Positions 27,966-37,053 of a DNA stretch of 64,000 bases are shown here, piece by piece (the stretch's first letter is position 1; every line of letters begins with the position of its first letter). This stretch comes from Streptomyces rishiriensis (GTDB lineage: Bacteria > Actinomycetota > Actinomycetes > Streptomycetales > Streptomycetaceae). Under the pieces are notes generated by a model. It did no database searches. It saw nothing but the letters and a program-made list of their open reading frames with translations, and was not told where the DNA came from. Position numbers and translations under genes: made by a program. The DNA is taken from NCBI RefSeq assembly GCF_030815485.1, contig NZ_JAUSWV010000002.1:4774001-4838000 (forward strand). The letters run 5' to 3'.

Positions 27966-28207
27966 CGCGACGACGGGCACGGGCCGGGCGCAGGCTGCAC
28001 AGGCCGGGGCAGTCGGGGCAGCCGGGGAGCAGCCCTCCGGACTTCCTCCCGCACGCCCTCTCCTGCCCGGGCCACGTCCGGACCACCTCCTCCCCTGTCC
28101 AAGCCCGCCCGAGCCACCTCCGAGCCACCGCCCGAGGCCCGTGCGAGGCCCGTCCGGGTCACGTCCAGAACCTGGCCGACCCACGTTCGTTCCGAGAGGG
28201 ATCAGTC
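27966..28207. other. intergenic region between ArsR-type gene and small gene
   Basis: Together with the operator it makes a 304-bp divergent spacer. It has imperfect CGGGCC/GGGCAG-type runs and several shadow frames but no frame with a plausible start and ribosome site. A ribosome site AGAGGGA (28194-28200) at its end belongs to the small gene. Confidence 0.4.
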
Positions 28208-28417
28208 ATGAGCATCACCCAGCAGTACGCCCTCGACACCTACCGCGCGTGGCGGCACGGCGCGCCCGCCGTGCCCGCGCCGGGCGCCCACGACTGGCAG
28301 GTGATGCGTGAACTGCGCGACTACCGGCAGTTCCGCGCGGTCCTCGCGGGCCGACCCGCCCACGGGCGGCTGCGGCGGGCGCTGGCCCGTCGACTGCGCC
28401 CGCGTCCTACCTGCTGA
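28208..28417 (+). CDS. small conserved-looking protein of unknown function (69 aa)
   Basis: ATG 28208 is preceded by AGAGGGA at a good distance. The 69-aa product (MSITQQYALDTYRAWRHGAP at its start) is basic, lacks hydrophobic helices and ends in an Arg-rich segment. Its 3' end overlaps the convergent aldolase-like gene by 11 bp. Divergence from the ArsR-type gene across a palindromic operator suggests it is a regulatory target. Confidence 0.65.
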   Translation: MSITQQYALDTYRAWRHGAPAVPAPGAHDWQVMRELRDYRQFRAVLAGRPAHGRLRRALARRLRPRPTC

Positions 28418-29585
28418 CCACCTCGGCCACCCGGCCCGCGAAGTCCACGACCGCCCCCCTCACGTCGTCCGCCGTCCACGTCAGTCCGGCGGCGCTGACG
28501 GTGACCTCGGTGTACGACAACCCCGGCCCGCCGCGGCTCCAGGCGCCCGCGAAGAGCATCTCCTTCGTCCGCTCGGCCTGGAGCACCGCCGCTTCGGAGA
28601 GCACATCGGCCTCGTACGGCAGCCACACCTGGAACTCGTGCGTATGCGGCACCTCGGGGTGCACGCGCGCCCACGGCACGCCCGCCGCGGCGAACCCCTC
28701 GCGCAGCGCGGCGGCCACCACGCGCGCGTGGACGACGTAGTCGGGCAACCGGGGCAGTTCCCGCTCCAGGCCGACGAGCGCCGCCAGGGCGGTGGGGAAC
28801 TGCTGGAAGACCGCCCCGCCGTAGCGGTGCCGCCACGTCCTCGCCTCCTCCACCAGCGTCTTCGGGCCGGCGAGCGCGGCCCCGCCGAAGCCGTCGAGTG
28901 ACTTGTAGAACGACACGTAGACACTGTCGGCCAGGTCCGCTATCTCCCGCAGGGGCCGGCCGAAGTGATGGGTCGTCTCCCACAGACGCGCACCGTCGAA
29001 GTGCACCACCGCGTCACGCTCGCGTGCCGCCTCCACGACCTCGGTCAGCTCCTCCCAGGAGGGGAGCACATAACCGGCGTCCCTGAGGGGCAGCTCCAGC
29101 ATCAGCGCCCCGAAGGGCTCCTCGAAGGCCCGCACCTCCTCGGCGGTGGGCAGCCGGGGCTCGCGCGTCAGCCGGACCGTGCGCAGTTCACTGACGGCGC
29201 TGAACGCGCCCCGCTCCCACACCTCGGGATGACTGAGCGCGTGCAGCGCGACCGTGGGGTTGCCGGTGCGTCCGGCCCAGCAGCGCAGGGCGACCTGCTG
29301 AGCCATCGTGCCGGTCGGGAAGAAGGCGGCGGCCTCCGTGCCCAGCAGACCGGCGACCCGCTCCTCCAGGGCCGCCACGACACCGTCGCCATAGAGGTCG
29401 GCGGGCTCGTCCAGGTCGTGGACCTGCGGCGCGGCCTCGTGCAGCAACGCGAGCCGGTCCCGCAGGGTGCCCCGGGCGCCGTCGCGCGACAGGACGCGCT
29501 CCGCCGTCCGGTAGGCGGCCGCCCGCCGCTCCCGCAGGCGCTGCCGCGCCGACTTCTCCTCGCCGTGTTCCGCCGTGTTCGTCAT
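28407..29585 (-). CDS. PLP-dependent threonine aldolase/beta-eliminating lyase family enzyme
   Basis: 392 aa from ATG 29585 (MTNTAEHGEEKS); ATG 29597 is also in frame. Fold-type I PLP enzyme: AAAFFPTGTMAQQVALRCWA, HFDGARLWETTHHFG with the Asp contacting the pyridine nitrogen, and the Schiff-base Lys in YVSFYKSLDGFGGAALAG. These are features of low-specificity L-threonine aldolases (Thr to Gly plus acetaldehyde). The substrate has not been shown and related enzymes may act on other beta-hydroxy amino acids. Confidence 0.87.
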   Translation of the reverse strand: MTNTAEHGEEKSARQRLRERRAAAYRTAERVLSRDGARGTLRDRLALLHEAAPQVHDLDEPADLYGDGVVAALEERVAGLLGTEAAAFFPTGTMAQQVALRCWAGRTGNPTVALHALSHPEVWERGAFSAVSELRTVRLTREPRLPTAEEVRAFEEPFGALMLELPLRDAGYVLPSWEELTEVVEAARERDAVVHFDGARLWETTHHFGRPLREIADLADSVYVSFYKSLDGFGGAALAGPKTLVEEARTWRHRYGGAVFQQFPTALAALVGLERELPRLPDYVVHARVVAAALREGFAAAGVPWARVHPEVPHTHEFQVWLPYEADVLSEAAVLQAERTKEMLFAGAWSRGGPGLSYTEVTVSAAGLTWTADDVRGAVVDFAGRVAEVVSR

Positions 29586-29781
29586 GTCCCGGATCATGCC
29601 GTGCGGCGGCCCGCCGGGTCACGGGCGTTTCCGGCCCCGCCCGCCCTCTGGGCCGCAGGTCGGGAACGGGTGGGATTACCCACAGCCTGTGGACGACCGG
29701 ACGCTCCCCGGACGGATAGCGTTAACATGACGAGAAATCGTCCGGTACCCGGAGCGGACTGGAACGGAAGGCCTCCGTCGC

Positions 29782-30747
29782 GTGAGTACAGCCCAACAGC
29801 CAGACCCCAGGGACCGCCCCGCGCGGCTCGCCGTCGGCGTGGTCGGCGCCGGCCGGGTGGGCCCCGCCCTGGCCGCGTCCCTCCAACTCGCCGGGCACCG
29901 CCCGGTCGCCGTCTCCGGCGTCTCCGACGCCTCCAGGCGGCGAGCCGCGCTGCTGCTGCCCGACGTGCCCGTCCTCCCGCCCGCCGAGGTCCTCCAGCGC
30001 TCCGACCTGGTGCTGCTGACCGTCCCCGACGACGCCCTGCCCGGGCTCGTGGAAGGCCTCGCCGAGACCGGCGCCGTACGCCCCGGCCAGTTGATCGTGC
30101 ACACCTCGGGGCGGTACGGCGCGAAGGTCCTCGACCCGGCCCTGCGCGCGGGCGGGCTGCCGCTGGCCCTGCACCCGGCGATGACCTTCACGGGCAGTGC
30201 CGTCGACGTGCAACGGCTGGCGGGCTGCTCCTTCGGCGTCACCGCGCCCGACGAGTTGCGGCTGGCCGCCGAGGCCCTGGTCATCGAGATGGGCGGCGAG
30301 CCGGAGTGGGTCGCGGAGGAGAGCCGGCCGCTCTACCACGCGGCCCTCGCCCTGGGCGCGAACCACCTGGTCACGCTGGTCGCCCAGTCCATGGAACTGC
30401 TGCGGGCGGCCGGTGTGGAGGCTCCCGACCGGATGCTCGGCCCGCTGCTCGGCGCCGCCCTCGACAACGCGCTGCGCTCCGGCGACGGCGCCCTCACCGG
30501 CCCCGTCGCGCGCGGGGACGCGGGCACCGTCGCCGCGCACGTCGCCGAGCTGCGTGAGCACGCCCCGCAGACCGTGGCCGGCTACCTGGCGATGGCCCGC
30601 GCGACCGCCGACCGCGCGCTCGCCCACGGGCTCCTCAAGCCCGAACTCGCCGAGGACCTCCTCGGGGTACTCGCCGACGAGACCCACGGCACCCCCGGAC
30701 ACCCCGGTGCCCCCGGCACGCACGGCTCCGAAGGAGACGCCGGATGA
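29782..30747 (+). CDS. Rossmann-fold dehydrogenase-like protein (DUF2520), candidate ketopantoate reductase
   Basis: 321 aa from GTG 29782. N-terminal NAD(P)-binding fold with [20 protein letters not shown] (GxGxxG), [20 protein letters not shown] and [20 protein letters not shown], then a helical DUF2520 dimerisation domain ([20 protein letters not shown]), similar in layout to 6-phosphogluconate/ketopantoate dehydrogenases. The stop overlaps panC (ATGA) in an operon of CoA and NAD biosynthesis. As panE function is needed between panB and panC, this is a natural candidate, but it is inference from context. The tail has H-G-T-P-G repeats. Confidence 0.88.
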   Translation: MSTAQQPDPRDRPARLAVGVVGAGRVGPALAASLQLAGHRPVAVSGVSDASRRRAALLLPDVPVLPPAEVLQRSDLVLLTVPDDALPGLVEGLAETGAVRPGQLIVHTSGRYGAKVLDPALRAGGLPLALHPAMTFTGSAVDVQRLAGCSFGVTAPDELRLAAEALVIEMGGEPEWVAEESRPLYHAALALGANHLVTLVAQSMELLRAAGVEAPDRMLGPLLGAALDNALRSGDGALTGPVARGDAGTVAAHVAELREHAPQTVAGYLAMARATADRALAHGLLKPELAEDLLGVLADETHGTPGHPGAPGTHGSEGDAG

Positions 30748-31745
30748 CCACCACCCTGTTGCGCACCGCCGCCGAACTGCACGCACGCACGCGTGGCGGC
30801 CGCCGGGCCGTCGTGATGACCATGGGCGCCCTGCACGAGGGCCACGCCACCCTCGTCCGTACCGCCCGGGAACTCGCCGGCCCGCACGGCGAGGTCGTCG
30901 TCACGGTCTTCGTCAACCCGCTCCAGTTCGGCAAGGGCGAGGATCTCGACCGCTACCCGCGCACCCTGGACGCCGATCTCGCGCTCGCCGAGCAGGCCGG
31001 CGCGGACGTCGTGTTCGCCCCGTCCGTGGACGAGGTCTACCCGGGCGGCGAGCCCCAGGTCCGCATCACCGCGGGCCCCATGGGCGAGCGGCTCGAGGGC
31101 AGCTCCCGCCCGGGACACTTCGACGGCATGCTCACCGTCGTGGCCAAGCTGCTGCACCTCACCCGGCCCGACACCGCTCTGTTCGGGCAGAAGGACGCCC
31201 AGCAGCTCGCCCTGATCCGCCGTATGACGCGGGATCTGAACTTCGGTGTGGAGATCGTCGGCGTGCCCACCGTGCGCGAGGAGGACGGGCTGGCCCTGTC
31301 CAGCCGCAACCGCTATCTGTCCGCCGCGGGCCGACGCACCGCGCTGGCGCTCTCCCAGGCCCTGTTCGCGGGCCGCGACCGGCACGCCGCGCAGGAGGCA
31401 CTGCGGGCACGCGCCCGTCAGGTGCCCGCCACCCGCGCGCGTGCCGAGGCGCTCAGCGCCATAGGGGAGTCCCGCGCGGCGGCCGACACACACGCCGTCG
31501 CCAAGGCCGCCCCCGGCGACCCGGCGGCCATTCGCGCGGCGGCCCGCCAGGTCCTCGACGAGGCCGCCCGGCTGGACCCGCCGCTGGAACTGGACTACCT
31601 CGCGCTGGTCGACCCCTCGGACTTCACGGAGATCACCGAGATCGAGGACGACTTCACCGGCGAGGCCGTCCTCGCCGTCGCCGCCAGGGTCGGGACGACC
31701 CGGCTGATCGACAACCTCCCCCTCACCTTCGGAGCCGCCTCGTGA
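30744..31745 (+). CDS. panC: pantothenate synthetase (pantoate-beta-alanine ligase)
   Basis: Joins pantoate and beta-alanine with ATP to make pantothenate. Nucleotide-binding HIGH-type motif in [20 protein letters not shown], then [40 protein letters not shown] and the LSSRNRYLS loop (KMSSRN-type). 333 aa, full length. ATG 30744 has GAAGGAG 7 nt upstream and overlaps the previous stop. Its stop overlaps nadB (GTGA). Confidence 0.96.
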   Translation: MTTTLLRTAAELHARTRGGRRAVVMTMGALHEGHATLVRTARELAGPHGEVVVTVFVNPLQFGKGEDLDRYPRTLDADLALAEQAGADVVFAPSVDEVYPGGEPQVRITAGPMGERLEGSSRPGHFDGMLTVVAKLLHLTRPDTALFGQKDAQQLALIRRMTRDLNFGVEIVGVPTVREEDGLALSSRNRYLSAAGRRTALALSQALFAGRDRHAAQEALRARARQVPATRARAEALSAIGESRAAADTHAVAKAAPGDPAAIRAAARQVLDEAARLDPPLELDYLALVDPSDFTEITEIEDDFTGEAVLAVAARVGTTRLIDNLPLTFGAAS

Positions 31746-33457
31746 CCAGCACAGGCATACGACTGCACGCGCCCGCGCCCGGCTGGAACATCACCGCGGA
31801 CGTGGTGGTCGTGGGCTCCGGCGTCGCCGGTCTGACCGCGGCCCTGCGCTGCGAGGCCGCCGGCCTGACGACGGTCGTCGTCACCAAGGCCCGGCTCGAC
31901 GACGGCTCCACCCGCTGGGCGCAGGGCGGCATAGCCGCGGCCCTGGGCGAGGGCGACACACCCGAACAGCACCTGGACGACACACTGGTGGCGGGCGCGG
32001 GCCTGTGCGACGAGGACGCCGTACGCATCCTCGTCACCGAGGGCCCCGCCGCCGTGCGCCGGCTGATCGAGACCGGCGCCCACTTCGACGAGTCCGAGGA
32101 AGGCGGCCTGGAGCTCGCCCGCGAGGGCGGCCACCACCGGCGCCGCATCGCGCACGCGGGCGGCGACGCGACCGGCGCGGAGATCTCCCGCGCCCTCGTC
32201 GAGGCGGTGCGCGCGCGTGGTCTGCGCACCATCGAGAACGCACTCGTGCTGGACCTGCTCACGGACGCCGCCGGCCGCACCGCCGGTGTCACCCTGCACG
32301 TCATGGGCGAAGGCCAGCACGACGGTGTGGGCGCCGTGCACGCCCCCGCGGTCGTCCTGGCGACCGGCGGCATGGGCCAGGTGTTCTCCGCCACCACCAA
32401 CCCGTCGGTGTCCACCGGCGACGGCGTGGCGCTCGCCCTGCGCGCGGGCGCGGAGGTCTCCGACCTGGAGTTCGTCCAGTTCCACCCGACCGTGCTGTTC
32501 CTCGGGGCGGACGCCGAGGGCCAGCAGCCCCTGGTCTCCGAGGCGGTACGCGGCGAGGGCGCCCACCTGGTCGACGCGGACGGCGTGCGCTTCATGGTGG
32601 GGCAGCACGAGCTGGCCGAGCTGGCGCCCCGGGACATCGTCGCCAAGGGCATCACGCGCCGCATGCAGGAGCAGGACGCCGAGCACATGTTCCTCGACGC
32701 CCGCCACTTCGGCGCCGACATGTGGGAGCACCGCTTCCCGACGATCCTGGCCGCCTGCCGCGTCCACGGCATCGACCCGGTCACCGAGCCCGTCCCGGTC
32801 GCCCCTGCGGCCCACTACGCCTCCGGTGGCGTGCGCACCGACTCCCACGGCCGGACGACCGTGCCGGGCCTGTACGCGTGCGGCGAGGTCGCCTGCACCG
32901 GCGTGCACGGCGCGAACCGGCTCGCGTCGAACTCCCTCCTGGAGGGCCTCGTCTACGCCGAGCGCATCGTCACCGACATCGTGTCGAGCCGGACGGACGA
33001 CGGCCTGCACGCGCGGGTGCCCGTGCCGGTCGAGCACCCGGAGAAGCCGGCGCACCCGCTCCTCGCCGCGGAGGCCCGGTTCGCCATCCAGCGGATCATG
33101 ACCGACGGCGCGGGCGTCCTGCGCTCCGCCGACTCCCTGGAGAGGGCGGCCGGCCAGCTGGTGCGGCTGCATGCCGAGGCCCGTGACGCCCTCGACGAGA
33201 ACGGCAAGACGGCCGAGCCCGGCGTCGACACCTGGGAGGCCACCAACCTCCTGTGCGTGGCGCGGGTCCTGGTCGCCGCCGCCCGGCAGCGCGAGGAGAC
33301 CCGCGGCTGCCACTGGCGCGAGGACCATGCCGACCGAGACGACGCGAACTGGCGCCGCCACATCGTCGTACGGCTGAATCCGGACCGCACGCTCGCCGTA
33401 CACACCACCGATACCGCAGACTTCCCCCCGACCCGGCAGCACCTCCAGGAGCAGTGA
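31742..33457 (+). CDS. nadB: L-aspartate oxidase
   Basis: Flavoenzyme oxidising L-aspartate to iminoaspartate for de novo NAD synthesis. 571 aa: FAD-binding [53 protein letters not shown], and the C-terminal active-site region [20 protein letters not shown] and [20 protein letters not shown], as in the succinate dehydrogenase/NadB family. GTG 31742 overlaps panC. nadA is not in the window, so quinolinate synthase must be encoded elsewhere. Confidence 0.96.
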   Translation: MTSTGIRLHAPAPGWNITADVVVVGSGVAGLTAALRCEAAGLTTVVVTKARLDDGSTRWAQGGIAAALGEGDTPEQHLDDTLVAGAGLCDEDAVRILVTEGPAAVRRLIETGAHFDESEEGGLELAREGGHHRRRIAHAGGDATGAEISRALVEAVRARGLRTIENALVLDLLTDAAGRTAGVTLHVMGEGQHDGVGAVHAPAVVLATGGMGQVFSATTNPSVSTGDGVALALRAGAEVSDLEFVQFHPTVLFLGADAEGQQPLVSEAVRGEGAHLVDADGVRFMVGQHELAELAPRDIVAKGITRRMQEQDAEHMFLDARHFGADMWEHRFPTILAACRVHGIDPVTEPVPVAPAAHYASGGVRTDSHGRTTVPGLYACGEVACTGVHGANRLASNSLLEGLVYAERIVTDIVSSRTDDGLHARVPVPVEHPEKPAHPLLAAEARFAIQRIMTDGAGVLRSADSLERAAGQLVRLHAEARDALDENGKTAEPGVDTWEATNLLCVARVLVAAARQREETRGCHWREDHADRDDANWRRHIVVRLNPDRTLAVHTTDTADFPPTRQHLQEQ

Positions 33458-33462
33458 CAGAC

Positions 33463-34464
33463 GTGAGCACCCCCGACCTTCCCCTCGCCCAGAGCGGCGG
33501 CTGCGGCGACGGCTGTGCCTGTGGCGCCGACGCAGACACCGATTTCGCCGGCGAGGGATACGCCGAATACGCGGAGTGCGGGCTCGACCCCGCGCTCGCC
33601 CAACTGCTGTCCGACGCCGGACTCGACCCCGTGGAGGTCGAGGACATCGCCAACGTCGCCATCCAGGAGGACCTGGCCCACGGCGTGGACGTGACCACCG
33701 TCGCGACCATTCCCGAGGAGGCGGTCGCCACCGCCGACTTCACCGCGCGGGAGGCGGGCGTGGTGGCGGGCCTCAGGATCGCCGAGGCGGTCGTCTCGGT
33801 CGTCTGCACGGACGAGTTCGAGGTCGAGCGGCACGTGGAGGACGGTGACCGGGTCGAGGCGGGACAGAAGCTGCTGTCCGTCACCACCCGCACCCGTGAC
33901 CTGCTCACCGCCGAGCGCAGCGCGCTCAACCTGTTGTGCCGGCTGTCCGGCATCGCCACCGCCACGCGCGCGTGGACGGACGCCCTGGAGGGCACCGAGG
34001 CACGCGTGCGGGACACCCGCAAGACGACACCTGGCCTGCGCTCCCTGGAGAAGTTCGCCGTCCGCTGCGGCGGAGGCGTCAACCACCGCATGTCGCTGTC
34101 CGACGCGGCGCTGGTCAAGGACAACCACGTGGTCGCCGCGGGCGGCGTCGCCCAGGCCTTCCAGGCCGTGCGGGAGACGTTCCCGGACGTCCCGATCGAG
34201 GTCGAGGTCGACACCCTGCACCAGCTGCGCGAGGTCGTCGACGCGGGCGCCGACCTGATCCTGCTGGACAACTTCACGCCCGCGGAGTGCGCCGAGGCCG
34301 TCGGCATCGTCGGCGGGCGCGCCCTGCTGGAGGCGTCGGGCCGGCTCACCCTGGTCAACGCCAAGGCCTACGCGGACACCGGCGTCGACTTCCTCGCCGT
34401 GGGCGCCCTGACGCACTCCTCGCCGATCCTGGACATCGGTCTGGATCTGCGAGCGGCGGAGTAG
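33463..34464 (+). CDS. nadC: nicotinate-nucleotide pyrophosphorylase (carboxylating)
   Basis: Quinolinate phosphoribosyltransferase: quinolinate plus PRPP to nicotinate mononucleotide. Motifs: RSALNLLCRLSGIATATRAW, RDTRKTTPGLRSLEKFAVRC, GGGVNHRMSLSDAALVKDNH, EVEVDTLHQLREVVDAGADL. 333 aa versus ~280 for the usual enzyme because of a ~45-residue N-terminal extension with a compact Cys group, GGCGDGCACGADADTD. Start: GTG 33463 is 11 nt from AGGAG; GTG 33454, overlapping the nadB stop, is only 2 nt away. Followed by coaX after 16 bp. Confidence 0.95.
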   Translation: MSTPDLPLAQSGGCGDGCACGADADTDFAGEGYAEYAECGLDPALAQLLSDAGLDPVEVEDIANVAIQEDLAHGVDVTTVATIPEEAVATADFTAREAGVVAGLRIAEAVVSVVCTDEFEVERHVEDGDRVEAGQKLLSVTTRTRDLLTAERSALNLLCRLSGIATATRAWTDALEGTEARVRDTRKTTPGLRSLEKFAVRCGGGVNHRMSLSDAALVKDNHVVAAGGVAQAFQAVRETFPDVPIEVEVDTLHQLREVVDAGADLILLDNFTPAECAEAVGIVGGRALLEASGRLTLVNAKAYADTGVDFLAVGALTHSSPILDIGLDLRAAE

Positions 34465-34480
34465 GGAACGGGGACCGGCC

Positions 34481-35278
34481 ATGCTGCTGACGATCGACGT
34501 GGGCAACACGCACACCGTGCTCGGCCTGTTCGACGGTGAGGACATCGTCGAGCACTGGCGGATCTCCACCGACGCCCGCCGGACCGCGGACGAACTGGCC
34601 GTGCTTCTGCAGGGGCTGATGGGGACGCACCCGCTCCTCGGCGAGGAACTGGGCGACGGCATCGACGGGATCGCGATCTGCGCGACCGTGCCCTCCGTAC
34701 TGCACGAGCTGCGCGAGGTGACGCGGCGCTACTACGGCGACGTCCCCGCCGTGCTGGTCGAACCCGGCGTGAAGACGGGTGTGCCGATCCTCTTCGACAA
34801 CCCCAAGGAGGTCGGCGCCGACCGCATCATCAACGCGGTCGCGGCGAACGAGCTCTACGGCGGCCCTGCGATCGTCGTCGACTTCGGCACGGCAACGACG
34901 TTCGACGCGGTCAGCGCGCGCGGCGAGTACGTCGGCGGGGTCATCGCCCCCGGCATCGAGATCTCCGTCGAGGCGCTGGGCGTCAAGGCCGCACAGCTCC
35001 GCAAGATCGAGGTGGCCCGGCCGCGCAGCGTCATCGGCAAGAACACGGTCGAGGCGATGCAGTCCGGGATCGTCTACGGGTTCGCCGGGCAGGTCGACGG
35101 CGTGGTGACCAGGATGGCCCGCGAGCTGGCGGACGACCCGGACGAGGTCACGGTGATCGCGACGGGCGGGCTGGCACCGACCGTGCTCGGCGAGTCCTCC
35201 GTGATCGACGAGCACGAGCCCTGGCTGACGCTGATCGGACTGCGCCTGGTGTACGAGCGCAACGTGTCCCGTATGTGA
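34481..35278 (+). CDS. coaX: type III pantothenate kinase
   Basis: Phosphorylates pantothenate, the first step from vitamin to CoA; type III enzymes need a monovalent cation and resist CoA feedback. ASKHA-fold motifs: LLTIDVGNTHTVLGLFDGED, VGADRIINAVAANELYGGPA, VVDFGTATTFDAVSARGEYV, GGVIAPGIEISVEAL. 265 aa, full length. It is the last gene of the DUF2520-panC-nadB-nadC-coaX operon. Confidence 0.96.
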   Translation: MLLTIDVGNTHTVLGLFDGEDIVEHWRISTDARRTADELAVLLQGLMGTHPLLGEELGDGIDGIAICATVPSVLHELREVTRRYYGDVPAVLVEPGVKTGVPILFDNPKEVGADRIINAVAANELYGGPAIVVDFGTATTFDAVSARGEYVGGVIAPGIEISVEALGVKAAQLRKIEVARPRSVIGKNTVEAMQSGIVYGFAGQVDGVVTRMARELADDPDEVTVIATGGLAPTVLGESSVIDEHEPWLTLIGLRLVYERNVSRM

Positions 35279-35505
35279 GCGCGACCGCCTCCGTGGACGA
35301 GCGGAGGCGGTCGGACGCGGTCGGAGGCAGAACAGGGCCGCCGAGGCTCGGTGAGTCGCGGTGGACGGGGGCGGCGCGCGGGGGCGGATGGCCCGTTGGT
35401 CCTCGGCGGATCGGATACCGGTGCGTGGGCCACCGGGGCGGATCGCCGACGCGCCACACCCGTCCCTTATGTCGAATTTGTCTGATTAGCGCGTATCGTC
35501 ACGGC

Positions 35506-36225
35506 ATGCCCACGCCCTATGGATCCCGCGGCGGCATGGCGTTCGGCACGGAGGAGCTGCGTGTGCTCCGCCGCGCCCTCGCCCTCGCCCTCCACCCCGG
35601 CCCCGTCTCCGCCGAGGACATCCAGGACTGTCATCGCCTCGCCGAGTCCCTCGACGAGGCGGTGCGCGAGGCCGCCCGACTGCGGGCCTTCCTGGTGGCC
35701 GATCTCGCCCGGTACCGCGCCGCCCTCCCCGGCACCGCCGCCGGCTACCTCACGCTTCTCGAAGAGGTACTGCCGACCGGCTACCGCCCCGAACCCGACG
35801 ACCTCGCCGCTCTGCGCGCCCTGCGCGGCAACCCCACGGCCGCCGCCCTCCTGGGTCGCTGCCAGATGCTCGCCGAACGGGACGTACGCGCCCGCCTGGC
35901 ACGCCGGGCGACCCGCAGGGCCCCGGAGGCCGCTCCCACCGTCCCGGCGTCCCGTACCCGGCTTCTGGCCCTTCCCGGGGGCCTCTCCGGGGACAGCTGC
36001 GCCCGTCCGTCCCTCGCCGCCGACGATCCCGGCGGCCGGCCGGTCGAGGAACCGCGCAGGAAGCCGACCGGCAAGCCCGCCACGCCCGCTCCCGGACCGG
36101 TTCCCGTCGAGCCCGCCCCGGAGCCGGGCCGACGGCCCGTTCCCACGCCGGGCGAGGTCTTCCCGCGCCGCAGACCGACCCCGCCGCCCGCCAACCCGGA
36201 GCAGCAGAGGCTCGCGGCAGGCTGA
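35506..36225 (+). CDS. conserved hypothetical protein with Pro-rich tail
   Basis: 239 aa from ATG 35506 (MPTPYGSRGGMAFGTEELRV), chosen because upstream codons look non-coding and the flanking DNA (35461-35500) is lower in GC. The first ~130 residues are helical and Leu/Arg-rich (LRVLRRALALALHPGPVSAE, LRAFLVADLARYRAALPGTA), the rest is a Pro/Arg-rich, probably disordered tail. No TM or signal peptide. I do not recognise the family; homologues are probably confined to actinomycetes. Confidence 0.75.
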   Translation: MPTPYGSRGGMAFGTEELRVLRRALALALHPGPVSAEDIQDCHRLAESLDEAVREAARLRAFLVADLARYRAALPGTAAGYLTLLEEVLPTGYRPEPDDLAALRALRGNPTAAALLGRCQMLAERDVRARLARRATRRAPEAAPTVPASRTRLLALPGGLSGDSCARPSLAADDPGGRPVEEPRRKPTGKPATPAPGPVPVEPAPEPGRRPVPTPGEVFPRRRPTPPPANPEQQRLAAG

Positions 36226-36276
36226 CACGCACGACCCCGCCCCGGTGTTCCGTGCCGCCCTGGCTACCCTGGAGCC

Positions 36277-36456
36277 ATGGACTACGTCTCCGCGCTCGTG
36301 CCTCCCGTCGTCATGGCCGTGTTCTTCATCGGTGTGATCAGGGTGATCGTGAAGACCCAGGGCGGCGCCAACAAGGCCAAGGAGGACGCGGCCGTCGACG
36401 CCGTCCTCGCGCGCGCGGACGGCGCCCGTCAGGCCGCCGCGAGCCCCGACGCCTGA
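36277..36456 (+). CDS. small single-pass membrane protein (59 aa)
   Basis: ATG 36277 opens a 59-codon frame: an N-terminal hydrophobic helix (ALVPPVVMAVFFIGVIRVIV, residues ~6-25) followed by a charged Lys/Ala/Glu/Asp-rich tail with KAKEDAAVDAVLARAD. Codon use fits the neighbours. It is closed by a strong intrinsic terminator 30 bp downstream, which supports a real short transcript. Function unknown. Confidence 0.8.
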   Translation: MDYVSALVPPVVMAVFFIGVIRVIVKTQGGANKAKEDAAVDAVLARADGARQAAASPDA

Positions 36457-36485
36457 CCGGCCCGCGACACTCCCGCACAGCTCCT

Positions 36486-36520
36486 GGCGTGCGGCTCTTT
36501 CCGGAGCCGCACGCCCTTTT
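36486..36520 (+). terminator. intrinsic terminator with T tract
   Basis: Stem GGCGTGCGGCTC (36486-36497)/GAGCCGCACGCC (36504-36515), loop TTTCCG, followed by CTTTTT. A textbook Rho-independent terminator for the small membrane protein gene. Confidence 0.92.
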
Positions 36521-36591
36521 TGTTCCCGTTTGCCGATGAAAGCGCACGTCCGGCACGCGATTGGCGAGATCTCCCACTATTGTTCTGAACT

Positions 36592-37044
36592 GTGCCTCGC
36601 CCATTGGGAGAACTCGAAGACGCGGTCATGACGCGGGTGTGGAAGTGGAACCGCCCGGTGACCGTTCGAGAAGTCCTGGAAGACCTTCAGCAGGAACGGT
36701 CCATCGCCTACACCACGGTGATGACCGTTTTGGACAATCTCCATCAGAAGGGCTGGGTCCGCCGTGAAGCCGAAGGCCGGGCCTATCGATATGAGGCGGT
36801 CTCGACCCGGGCCGCCTACGCGGCCGCCCTGATGAACGACGCCTGGGCGCAGAGCGACAACCCCGCCGCCGCTCTCGTCGCCTTCTTCGGGATGATGAGC
36901 GAGGAACAGCGGTACGCGCTGCGCGACGCCGTACGTATGGTCCAGGGCCCGGAAACTGCCGGACCCGCGACTGCGGGGAGTCCGGAGAGTACGCGGAGTA
37001 CCGGTGAGAACCCCGGCTCGGCGACGGAGGCCGACGGGCGATAG
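36592..37044 (+). CDS. BlaI/MecI/CopY-family transcriptional regulator
   Basis: 150 aa from GTG 36592. The winged helix is clear: LGELEDAVMTRVWKWNRPVT, VREVLEDLQQERSIAYTTVM, TVLDNLHQKGWVRREAEGRA. It includes the typical C-terminal dimerisation helix (NPAAALVAFFGMMSEEQRYA) and a polar tail. Family members repress beta-lactamase or copper genes and are released by a membrane M56 peptidase; none is adjacent, so this is an orphan. No ribosome site is visible before the start, so the mRNA could be leaderless. Confidence 0.9.
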   Translation: MPRPLGELEDAVMTRVWKWNRPVTVREVLEDLQQERSIAYTTVMTVLDNLHQKGWVRREAEGRAYRYEAVSTRAAYAAALMNDAWAQSDNPAAALVAFFGMMSEEQRYALRDAVRMVQGPETAGPATAGSPESTRSTGENPGSATEADGR

Positions 37045-37053
37045 CGTCCCCAC

